NCBI GenBank assembly: GCA_030151635.1
Contig: JASLDF010000081.1
Coordinates: 1-11,533 of the forward strand
Direction of reading: 5' to 3'
Length of the DNA: 11,533 nt
Source of the DNA: Bacteroides sp.
GTDB taxonomy: Bacteria; Bacteroidota; Bacteroidia; Bacteroidales; Bacteroidaceae
This document shows, piece after piece, positions 5,386 to 11,533 of this stretch. The notes beneath the pieces are model-generated. The model did not search any database and was not told the origin of the DNA. It saw only the letters and a program-made list of their open reading frames with translations. The position numbers were made by a program, and so were the translations under genes. How positions within the stretch are numbered: position 1 is the stretch's first letter; every line of letters begins with the position of its first letter.

Positions 5386-7572
5386 CTATCTATTAAACAG
5401 TTCAAATGTTATTTTAAAACCAAACTTAGTTGTATTAAAGTTAGCAGTACTAACAAATAATCCTAAATCAAAGATATGAGTACCAATACCATAACCCAAC
5501 TCGACATAGGGTTTTAACTGATTCATCATTAAAGCATTAATATATATACGTTCTTTTAATATCCACCGAGTAGCACCTCTCAAATGGGGTAAAAGTAAAA
5601 ATGGGGTTTCATACACAATATTGGCTCTACCATAATAATGCGACGCATTATACCAACGTTCATCTAGAAGCTGGAAAGTTCCTCCAATATCATCATTCCA
5701 CCCTACCGGTAAGTTTCGTCTGGCAAAATAGACAAAGTCTACAAAATACATTTGCTCCTGATTTGTAAACAAGCCACCACCCAATCGATAATAAAAGTTA
5801 CGCATTAAACCCAATGGAATTTTATGCTGAATATCAAACTCTACACGCTCATGCTGACCAGTACTTGAAAAGAGACCTTTGATACCTCTCTCCCAGTCGA
5901 CAGTAAATGTAGGGTATTTTGACTGAAGATATATTTTACGTTTACCATCCATATAATAGTACATTCCAGGTGTATAGGATAACCTCGCACGAGGTGCAAC
6001 ACTTAAGTACCTTCCACTAAAATCATGATCTAAGCCTAAAGAATCCTGATAATTAGTTCGCATAGCATGTCGCTTCTGAGAAGAAATTCCGACTGCTAAT
6101 TCCAGACCATTTATCAGCTCTATAGAATGCATAACGCTAAGATGTAAACTTTTAAAATAATTCAAATTCAGTTTACTAAAATCAATTGTATCATTCTTAC
6201 CTTTCAAATCATCCAAAACCTCACTACTATAGATACGGTTACCATTTCCTACTTTTAGTTCTATATTTCCACGTTTTTTAGGCAAATATTGATACTTCAT
6301 AGTTCCATCCCAATAGAATTCACTTTTTTTGAAACGATACCCAAATGTAGGAACTATTGATAACAACCTATCTCCTCGGAAAAGTTGATTGTACTTTATT
6401 TTATACTTATATGAAATTCCATCACGACCACTATAAGATAAAAGAAATGGATTTATTAAAGGAGAGAACTTGACCGAACCTATATCATCTAATCGAACAG
6501 TATGATTACTGATTAAAACATCACCTACAGCCCCCCAAAACACAGCAGTCTTTGTTTTTTTCTTCTTGGTAAGAATACTAATACTATCCGCTTTTTGTTT
6601 TATATCAAACTCTTCATACAACCCTTGTTCTTTTAGAGATAATGGCACTTTACGGTAAGGTACAAAGTTCTTTTCAACTTTTCGGATGGTGTCATTGGTT
6701 TGTAAACTAAAAGAATCAGTCATATCATATTTATTCTTTTGACGAATACGCTTGCTCAATTTATCTACCCGGATATCCTCATAACTGAGTTTCACATTAA
6801 AAACAGACTTTATTTTATTTCCTAAAAAACGAAAAGTAGTATGGGCATCGTAAGATAAGGGAAGAAATTCATTTTGATGTCCCACTTCTCCCATCCTGGA
6901 AACGTTTCTAAAAACAAAATATTCTGACTGACCTGCAAACTCAAACTCTCGAATACTCCAAACCATATCACTTACTACAAAATAACCCGATACTGTCTGA
7001 TTACTCTTTGTTTTAGGCCAATATTTAATTGTATATTCTAGATAGTCACCCACACCACGATCAATCCGTTCTAATTTGTAGCGATAATGTTTTTTTGCAT
7101 TTTTTGAAAAAGGAGATAAAAGCTTATTTCCCAATAAAGATTGAGCATAGATATTTACATTAAAATATCTCAATACCCCTGCACTAGCCCCCTTCAATCT
7201 TGGAGTAGTTCCTATAACAGCCACAATACGTTGGTCATAAATATTAGGAGAAGTAAAGTGAGTTTCACTAGAAGTTTCAAGAATGTACTCTCTAATGCCC
7301 TTACGAGGTTGGAATAATGCTGGAAGATAACGTAAGAACATATTTTTCCGAACAATATTCAAATTTAATTTCAAATACTCCTCTGCCTTATATTCACTGA
7401 TAATACGCTCGTAATAGGGCGCATAGAATATTACATAATCCATTATAGAGTCTATACAATGATCATCCGGCGACAAAGAGACATTTGTCCCTCTTGTTTG
7501 TGCACGAAGACCTCCGCATATACACCCTAATAGGCAACATAACAAGCTAATATGCAATATCCTCAGTTTCAT
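5386..7572 (-). CDS. DUF5686 family outer-membrane protein, short form
   Basis: The product has 728 residues from the ATG at 7572; an in-frame TTG at 7581 is less likely. A signal peptide (MKLRILHISLLCCLLGCICG, then GLRAQ) predicts export, with cleavage probably after the LRA just before Gln25. Residues 60-250 contain the DUF5686 core: EYKAEEYLKLNL, a LLSPFSKNAKKHYRYKLE segment at 151-168, and GYFVVSDMVWSIREFEF at 196-212. From about 370 to the end the chain alternates aromatic and polar residues like a beta-barrel and closes with FGFKITFELFNR, a terminal strand like those recognised by the BAM complex. Most family members are longer, with a carboxypeptidase-regulatory-like beta-sandwich right after the signal peptide; here it is absent. 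The substrate and role of the family are unknown to me. It has its own promoter region and no clear terminator before rpsA. Confidence 0.85.
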   Translation of the reverse strand: MKLRILHISLLCCLLGCICGGLRAQTRGTNVSLSPDDHCIDSIMDYVIFYAPYYERIISEYKAEEYLKLNLNIVRKNMFLRYLPALFQPRKGIREYILETSSETHFTSPNIYDQRIVAVIGTTPRLKGASAGVLRYFNVNIYAQSLLGNKLLSPFSKNAKKHYRYKLERIDRGVGDYLEYTIKYWPKTKSNQTVSGYFVVSDMVWSIREFEFAGQSEYFVFRNVSRMGEVGHQNEFLPLSYDAHTTFRFLGNKIKSVFNVKLSYEDIRVDKLSKRIRQKNKYDMTDSFSLQTNDTIRKVEKNFVPYRKVPLSLKEQGLYEEFDIKQKADSISILTKKKKTKTAVFWGAVGDVLISNHTVRLDDIGSVKFSPLINPFLLSYSGRDGISYKYKIKYNQLFRGDRLLSIVPTFGYRFKKSEFYWDGTMKYQYLPKKRGNIELKVGNGNRIYSSEVLDDLKGKNDTIDFSKLNLNYFKSLHLSVMHSIELINGLELAVGISSQKRHAMRTNYQDSLGLDHDFSGRYLSVAPRARLSYTPGMYYYMDGKRKIYLQSKYPTFTVDWERGIKGLFSSTGQHERVEFDIQHKIPLGLMRNFYYRLGGGLFTNQEQMYFVDFVYFARRNLPVGWNDDIGGTFQLLDERWYNASHYYGRANIVYETPFLLLPHLRGATRWILKERIYINALMMNQLKPYVELGYGIGTHIFDLGLFVSTANFNTTKFGFKITFELFNR

Positions 7573-7578
7573 AATAAA

Positions 7579-7586
7579 CAAAGATA
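7579..7586 (-). promoter_or_regulatory. Putative -7 promoter box for the DUF5686 gene
   Basis: Read leftward, TATCTTTG matches TAnnTTTG exactly, six bases before the ATG at 7572. No TTTG is present at the expected upstream spacing. It overlaps a 16-bp palindrome, so initiation here could be open to repression. Use of this box implies a very short leader. Confidence 0.35.
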
Positions 7587-7595
7587 TATATCTTT
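7580..7595. repeat. Perfect 16-bp palindrome upstream of the DUF5686 gene
   Basis: AAAGATATATATCTTT is a perfect inverted repeat without spacer, seven bases before the DUF5686 start codon and overlapping its candidate -7 box. It could be an operator. It is purely AT-rich apart from one G:C pair per arm, so chance remains possible. Confidence 0.4.
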
Positions 7596-7632
7596 TTAAG
7601 AATCTATTTTCTAAAATCTACTTTTATTATAA

Positions 7633-7672
7633 TCGTTTTTCTTTTGAAAATCATTTTTTAAATAAAAAACGA
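7633..7672. repeat. Dyad in the DUF5686/glnN divergent region
   Basis: TCGTTTTT (7633-7640) and AAAAACGA (7665-7672) form an 8-bp inverted repeat separated by 24 bases. The spacer contains a smaller dyad, AAAATCATTTT (7647-7657). It lies upstream of both divergent starts, so it would act as DNA, perhaps as a paired operator, rather than in a transcript. Its role is unknown. Confidence 0.3.
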
Positions 7673-7679
7673 CAAATTA

Positions 7680-7697
7680 CCCCATAATAAATAGGGG
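7680..7697. repeat. CCCC-N10-GGGG dyad upstream of the glnN promoter
   Basis: CCCCATAATAAATAGGGG stands out as a G/C-run pair in very AT-rich DNA. A related direct copy, CCCCCATAAAAAA, lies at 7731-7743 between the -7 box and the start codon. The two copies flank the promoter about 50 bp apart. This is a candidate site for a regulator of glnN; no known regulator motif is matched. Confidence 0.35.
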
Positions 7698-7715
7698 CAA
7701 AACTAAGAAAAGCAT

Positions 7716-7723
7716 TATTTTTG
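7716..7723 (+). promoter_or_regulatory. Putative -7 promoter box for glnN
   Basis: TATTTTTG followed by C matches TAnnTTTG exactly. It lies 29 bases before the glnN ATG. No TTTG is seen 19-21 bases upstream, where the CCCC/GGGG dyad ends instead, so the promoter may need an activator. Confidence 0.5.
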
Positions 7724-7752
7724 CAAACAACCCCCATAAAAAAGCACCATTT

Positions 7753-9942
7753 ATGTCTAAAATGCGTTTTTTTGCTCTAAGAGAGCTAGCTACAAGAAAA
7801 CCTTTAAAAGTTGAGATTCCTTCAACCAAACTATCCGACTATTACGCTAGTCATGTGTTCGACAAGAAAAAAATGAAAGAATACTTACCAGACGAAGCAT
7901 ATCAAGAGTTTATCAGAGGACTGGACAAAGGAACTACCATATCAAGAGAGTTAGCCGATTTAATTGCAAATGGTATGAAGAGCTGGGCTAAAAGCCTTAA
8001 AGTAACTCATTACACACACTGGTTTCAACCTTTAACAGATGGAACAGCCGAAAAGCATGATGGCTTTATAGAGCTAAATGACGAATTTGATGCCATTGAA
8101 CATTTCTCGGGAAAACTCCTTGTCCAACAAGAACCAGACGCTTCATCATTCCCCAATGGTGGCATACGTAATACTTTTGAGGCCAGAGGATATACAGCCT
8201 GGGATATTAGTTCTCCTGCATTCGTAGTAGACTCAACACTATGTATTCCAACTGTTTTTGTTGCATATACAGGAGAAGCTTTAGATTACAAAACACCACT
8301 ACTAAAAGCAATAGCTGCAGTTGATCGAGCTGCAACTAAATTATGTAAGATATTTGATCGCAATATTTCAAAGGTGTACACAAATTTAGGCTGGGAGCAA
8401 GAGTTCTTCCTAGTCGATATTGCATTATATAACGCACGTCCTGACTTAATGCTATGTGGACGAACCTTAATGGGGCACTCATCAGCAAAAGACCAACAAC
8501 TTGACGATCATTACTTCGGTTCTATTCCTCCACGTGTAACAGCATTCTTAAAAGATGTAGAGTACCAATGTCATAAATTTGGCATTCCAATTAAAACAAG
8601 ACACAACGAAGTTGCCCCCAATCAATTTGAATTGGCACCAATCTTTGAAAATGCCAATCTTGCAAACGACCATAATCAGCAAATTATGGATTTAATGAAA
8701 CGCATTGCCCAAAAACACAACTTCGCAGTTCTATTCCACGAGAAACCCTATAAAGGAATCAATGGATCGGGAAAACATTGCAATTGGTCTTTAGCTACTG
8801 ATACAGGCATAAATCTATTTGCACCTGGTAAAAACCCAAAAAGTAATTTGCTATTCCTTACATTTCTAGTAAATGCTTTAATGATGGTTTACAAGAATCA
8901 AGATTTATTAAGGGCATCTATAGTCAGTGCTGGAAATCAACACCGACTAGGTGCCAACGAGGCTCCACCAGCCATTCTTTCTATTTTCCTAGGTCGTGAA
9001 CTTTCCGAAACATTGAATTCTATTGAAGAGTATGTAGGAGATAAAAAAATGACAGCCGAGGAGAAAACGACTTTAAAGTTAGGCATTGGCAGAATACCAG
9101 AAATAATTTTAGATACAACAGACCGAAACAGAACATCTCCATTCGCTTTTACTGGAAACCGCTTTGAGTTTAGAGCAGCTGGATCTTCTTCGAACTGTGC
9201 CGCAGCATTAATAGCAATCAATGCTGCGATGGCCAATCAGTTAAACGACTTCAGAAAAAAACTAGAAGTTCTAATCGATAAAAACATGAATCGTGATGAA
9301 GCTATTTTCAAATTACTTAAACAGCTCATCATAGAAAGTAAGCCCATTCGCTTTGAAGGAGATGGATACTCTGAAGATTGGAAAAAAGAAGCTAAAAAAA
9401 GAGGTCTTACAAATATCTGTCATGTTCCTGAAGCCATTTTGAAATATATGGACACCCAGGCTAAAAAAGTTTTCATCAATGAAGGCATCTTCAACGAACA
9501 AGAAATCAATAGTCGTGTTGAAGTTGAACTTGAAAAATTTACTAAAAAAATTCAAATTGAAAGTCGAATTTTAGGAGATTTAGCCATCAATCATATCGTC
9601 CCCATCGCTGTAATATATCAAAACAGACTGCTTAAAAACCTTATGGGACTTAAAGCTATCTTCGAAGATGACGAGTATAAAATATTAAGTAAAGACCGCA
9701 TAGACCTTGTAAGAGAAATATCATATAGAGTCAGCTCCATTAAAACGGCTGTAAGAGATATGATTGAAGAACGTAAAACAGCAAATGCCATGAGTTGCTA
9801 TACAGAGAAAGCCATGGCCTATCACGACAAGGTTATTCCTTATCTTGAAATTATACGTGATCATATTGATCATTTAGAAATGGAAGTCGATGATGAGATT
9901 TGGCCACTGCCAAAATACAGAGAACTTCTTTTTGCAAAGTAG
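7753..9942 (+). CDS. glnN: Glutamine synthetase type III
   Basis: Makes glutamine from glutamate, ammonia and ATP; GSIII is the main ammonia-assimilating synthetase of Bacteroides and forms large dodecamers in the cytoplasm. At 729 residues it has the length I recall for Bacteroides fragilis GlnN and aligns to it from memory along its whole length. The N-terminal GSIII domain includes THYTHWFQPLTDGTAEKHDG (85-104). Catalytic motifs follow in order: GWEQEFFLVD (213-222), HNEVAPNQFELAPIFE (284-299), GINGSGKHCNWS (335-346), and NRTSPFAFTGNRFEFRAAGS (459-478). The C-terminus ends in IWPLPKYRELLFAK. No adenylylation motif of GSI type is expected. The start MSKMRFFAL matches the family. The gene is followed by a strong hairpin, then by a Crp/Fnr-type regulator on the same strand, suggesting linked carbon and nitrogen control. 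Confidence 0.97.
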   Translation: MSKMRFFALRELATRKPLKVEIPSTKLSDYYASHVFDKKKMKEYLPDEAYQEFIRGLDKGTTISRELADLIANGMKSWAKSLKVTHYTHWFQPLTDGTAEKHDGFIELNDEFDAIEHFSGKLLVQQEPDASSFPNGGIRNTFEARGYTAWDISSPAFVVDSTLCIPTVFVAYTGEALDYKTPLLKAIAAVDRAATKLCKIFDRNISKVYTNLGWEQEFFLVDIALYNARPDLMLCGRTLMGHSSAKDQQLDDHYFGSIPPRVTAFLKDVEYQCHKFGIPIKTRHNEVAPNQFELAPIFENANLANDHNQQIMDLMKRIAQKHNFAVLFHEKPYKGINGSGKHCNWSLATDTGINLFAPGKNPKSNLLFLTFLVNALMMVYKNQDLLRASIVSAGNQHRLGANEAPPAILSIFLGRELSETLNSIEEYVGDKKMTAEEKTTLKLGIGRIPEIILDTTDRNRTSPFAFTGNRFEFRAAGSSSNCAAALIAINAAMANQLNDFRKKLEVLIDKNMNRDEAIFKLLKQLIIESKPIRFEGDGYSEDWKKEAKKRGLTNICHVPEAILKYMDTQAKKVFINEGIFNEQEINSRVEVELEKFTKKIQIESRILGDLAINHIVPIAVIYQNRLLKNLMGLKAIFEDDEYKILSKDRIDLVREISYRVSSIKTAVRDMIEERKTANAMSCYTEKAMAYHDKVIPYLEIIRDHIDHLEMEVDDEIWPLPKYRELLFAK

Positions 9943-9949
9943 AAATATC

Positions 9950-9989
9950 AAAATGACACAGAAACTTTATCAATTTCTGTGTCATTTTT
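9950..9989 (+). terminator. Intrinsic terminator of glnN
   Basis: A perfect 15-bp stem, AAAATGACACAGAAA at 9950-9964 with TTTCTGTGTCATTTT at 9974-9988, has a nine-base loop and ends in a short T-run. It begins eight bases after the glnN stop codon and should largely insulate the following regulator gene, which has its own promoter box. Confidence 0.88.
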
Positions 9990-10002
9990 AGTTATTTTAT
10001 TT

Positions 10003-10010
10003 TATATTTG
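10003..10010 (+). promoter_or_regulatory. Putative -7 promoter box for the Crp/Fnr-family gene
   Basis: TATATTTG matches TAnnTTTG exactly, 28 bases before the ATG at 10039 and just beyond the glnN terminator. No TTTG is present at the upstream spacing, which falls inside the terminator hairpin. Confidence 0.5.
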
Positions 10011-10037
10011 TGCTATATAACATACTTTAAGTAGCAC
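10010..10037. repeat. Dyad between promoter and start of the Crp/Fnr-family gene
   Basis: GTGCTA (10010-10015) and TAGCAC (10032-10037) form a 6-bp inverted repeat with a 16-base spacer, so arm centres are 22 bp apart, about two helical turns. It starts at the last base of the -7 box and ends one base before the ATG. It is suited to autorepression by a dimeric regulator, though it does not match the classical Crp half-site TGTGA. Confidence 0.35.
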
Positions 10038-10038
10038 T

Positions 10039-10740
10039 ATGGTCAAAAAGAATTTATCTGATAGTGACATATCGGAACTAATTTCAGATATGTGGTCACT
10101 GTTGAATGAAGAGCAGCAAAAAACACTTGCGAGCAACTACATTGTTCAGCGATACAAGAAGAATGAAATTATTTACGACGAGAAAGAACAACCTAATCAC
10201 CTTATGTGCCTTTTAAGTGGAAAAGTGAAAATCTTCAAGGAAGGCGTAGGTGGTAGAAATCAAATAATACGAATGATAAAACCTGTAGAGTATTTCGGTT
10301 ACCGAGCATACTTTGCAAGTGAACCTTATGTAACGGCAGCTGCAGCTTTCGAGCCTTCTACTATTTGCCTAATCCCTATGGATGTCATTGCTAAATTGGT
10401 TTCTGAAAACTGTGACTTGTCCATATTTTTCATCAAACAACTTTCAACAGATTTAGGTATCGCAGACGAAAGAACTGTAAACTTAACCCAAAAACATATT
10501 CGAGGTCGACTAGCAGAATCATTACTATTCTTAAAAGAAAGTTATGGGCTGGAGGAAGATGGATACACTCTAAGTATCTATTTATCAAGAGAAGATTTAG
10601 CTAACCTATCGAATATGACAACTTCGAATGCAATTCGTACATTATCTAATTTCGCAGCAGAACGAATTATCGCAATTGATGGTAGAAAGATTAAAATTAT
10701 CGACCAAGATAAATTACGTAAAATCAGCCAAATAGGATAA
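10039..10740 (+). CDS. Crp/Fnr-family transcriptional regulator, possible Cur (BT4338) counterpart
   Basis: The 233-residue protein has the Crp layout: an N-terminal beta-roll ligand domain (about 30-118), a long dimer helix (about 123-147) and a C-terminal winged helix (about 155-222) with recognition region LSREDLANLSNMTTSNAIRTLSNF-like at 182-205. The ligand pocket is not that of cAMP-binding Crp: aligned to E. coli Crp, Glu72 is Tyr88 and Arg82 is Val98. The cysteines needed for an Fnr-type iron-sulfur cluster are missing from the N-terminus. It is therefore a regulator with an unknown or no small ligand. From memory, the Bacteroides thetaiotaomicron carbon-utilisation regulator Cur (BT4338) is a Crp-like protein encoded beside a glutamine synthetase gene, so orthology is likely but unproved. 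It has its own promoter box and terminator. Confidence 0.9.
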   Translation: MVKKNLSDSDISELISDMWSLLNEEQQKTLASNYIVQRYKKNEIIYDEKEQPNHLMCLLSGKVKIFKEGVGGRNQIIRMIKPVEYFGYRAYFASEPYVTAAAAFEPSTICLIPMDVIAKLVSENCDLSIFFIKQLSTDLGIADERTVNLTQKHIRGRLAESLLFLKESYGLEEDGYTLSIYLSREDLANLSNMTTSNAIRTLSNFAAERIIAIDGRKIKIIDQDKLRKISQIG

Positions 10741-10761
10741 ACCCTCAAACTATAAGACAAT

Positions 10762-10792
10762 AAAAAAGGACATCAATATGATGTCCTTTTTT
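10762..10792. terminator. Bidirectional terminator between the Crp/Fnr-family gene and trxB
   Basis: A 13-bp stem, AAAAAAGGACATC at 10762-10774 with GATGTCCTTTTTT at 10780-10792, has a loop of five bases, or three if the next A:T pair forms. T-runs follow on both strands. It lies between the stops of the two convergent genes (10740 and 10814) and can end both transcripts. Confidence 0.9.
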
Positions 10793-10813
10793 ATTTTAAA
10801 AATTCCGCAACGA

Positions 10814-11533
10814 TTATAAACCGTTTTCAGATAAATATCTTTCAGTTTCCATAGCAGCTTGACAACCAGTACCAGCAGCTGTAATCGCTTGGCGATAGTG
10901 TGAGTCAGCAACATCTCCAGCAGCAAATACACCTGGAATATTTGTCTTAGGTCCTTGAGTTGTTTTGATGTATCCTACTTCGTCTGTTTCGATATATGGT
11001 TTAAACACATCTGAGTTTGGTTTATGACCAATAGCCAAGAAGAAACCATCAATAGCGATGTCATATTTCTTTTCATCAGCCTCTCCCATACGTTTAACCA
11101 CATGTACACCTTCAACGCCATTGTCACCAAATAAGCCTAAAGTATTGTGTTCAAAAAGAACCTCTACCTTTGGATTATTCATAACACGTTCTTGCATAAT
11201 TTTTGAAGCTCTTAAGAAAGGTTTACGAACAAGTAAATATACTTTCTCTGCTAAACCTGCAAGATAAATAGCTTCTTCACAAGCCGTATCACCACCACCT
11301 ACAACAGCAACAGTTTTCTTTCTATAGAAGAAACCATCGCAAGTAGCACAAGCACTAACACCCATACCTGCATACTTTTGCTCATCCTCAAGACCCAAGT
11401 ATTTTGCAGTAGCACCAGTTGAAATAATGATTGTATCTGCTTCGATTACTTTCTCATCATCAATAGTTACTTTATATGGAGCTTTACTTAAATCTGTTTT
11501 AGTTACCATTCCGTAACGAATATCAGCACCAAA
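10814..11533 (-). CDS. trxB: Thioredoxin reductase, 5' end beyond the window
   Basis: Transfers electrons from NADPH through FAD and a redox disulfide to thioredoxin in the cytoplasm. The visible 239 residues are the C-terminal three quarters of a protein usually about 310 long; the frame is open to the right edge (reading FGADIRYG before an internal ATG at 11509), so the start and the first FAD-binding GxGxxG lie outside. Visible motifs are TGATAKYLGL, the redox-active CATC at partial residues 62-65, the NADPH-binding GGGDTACEEA beginning at 79, GVEGVHVV and the C-terminal FAD motif GVFAAGDVADSHYRQAITAAGTGCQAA. CATC followed by DGFFYRKK is typical of bacterial low-molecular-weight TrxB and separates it from ferredoxin-NADP reductases of the same fold, which lack the CxxC. 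It converges on the Crp/Fnr-family gene. Confidence 0.95.
   Translation of the reverse strand, partial: FGADIRYGMVTKTDLSKAPYKVTIDDEKVIEADTIIISTGATAKYLGLEDEQKYAGMGVSACATCDGFFYRKKTVAVVGGGDTACEEAIYLAGLAEKVYLLVRKPFLRASKIMQERVMNNPKVEVLFEHNTLGLFGDNGVEGVHVVKRMGEADEKKYDIAIDGFFLAIGHKPNSDVFKPYIETDEVGYIKTTQGPKTNIPGVFAAGDVADSHYRQAITAAGTGCQAAMETERYLSENGL

Noticed and set aside
7521..7572. Lipoprotein signal in the DUF5686 protein (LLGC)
   Set aside because: The leucine at -2 is a poor lipobox fit, and the LRAQ site just downstream is a typical signal peptidase I site in this phylum.
7711..7725. Possible sigma-54 promoter for glnN (TTGC at the -12 position)
   Set aside because: No GG element lies about ten bases upstream, and the sequence matches the TAnnTTTG box better.
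8937..9555. Minus-strand open frames opposite glnN
   Set aside because: They sit inside an intact, highly conserved glnN and show no family signature.
10578..10932. Short minus-strand frames around the end of the Crp-like gene and trxB
   Set aside because: One is antisense to the helix-turn-helix region; the other spans the terminator and overlaps trxB in another frame.
1..11533. Mobile elements, phage genes, CRISPR arrays, toxin-antitoxin pairs
   Set aside because: No transposase or integrase motifs, no regularly spaced repeats, no terminal inverted repeats, and no mazEF-like partner near mazG.

Overview
The window looks like an ordinary chromosomal segment of an AT-rich member of the Bacteroidota, most likely order Bacteroidales. 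Four things point there. It encodes a 729-residue type III glutamine synthetase (GlnN) that closely matches the Bacteroides form as I remember it. It encodes a DUF5686 outer-membrane protein, a family largely confined to this phylum. Start codons lack clear Shine-Dalgarno sequences. Exact TAnnTTTG boxes, the -7 element of Bacteroidota housekeeping promoters, lie ahead of nearly every expected transcription unit. I see no transposase, integrase, CRISPR array, tRNA or rRNA gene. No gene-free stretch exceeds 300 bases.

Layout, left to right. (1) mazG (+), a nucleotide pyrophosphohydrolase, converges on a leftward cluster across a bidirectional terminator whose loop contains the mazG stop codon. 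(2) The leftward cluster, in transcription order, is rnz (RNase Z), an ECF sigma factor, a single-pass membrane protein that is probably its anti-sigma factor, and a small secreted helical protein resembling the 'sensor of ECF-type sigma factor' genes of this phylum. (3) rpsA (-) encodes a six-domain ribosomal protein S1, with a strong promoter and its own terminator. (4) A leftward gene encodes a DUF5686 outer-membrane barrel protein without the usual N-terminal carboxypeptidase-regulatory-like domain. (5) A roughly 180-bp divergent intergenic region rich in dyads and repeats separates it from glnN (+). (6) glnN ends at a strong hairpin and is followed by a Crp/Fnr-family regulator (+) that lacks the residues Crp uses to bind cAMP and may be the counterpart of the Bacteroides carbon regulator Cur (BT4338). 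(7) A second bidirectional terminator separates it from trxB (-), whose 5' end lies beyond the right edge.

Most genes are core functions: nucleotide-pool cleaning, tRNA 3' processing, translation, ammonia assimilation and thiol redox. The two parts with real regulatory interest are the ECF sigma / membrane protein / secreted protein trio, which looks like a self-contained envelope-sensing circuit with an unknown signal, and the glnN/Crp-family pair with its structured upstream DNA, which may link nitrogen assimilation to carbon status. I find no clear sign of a wholly undescribed system.
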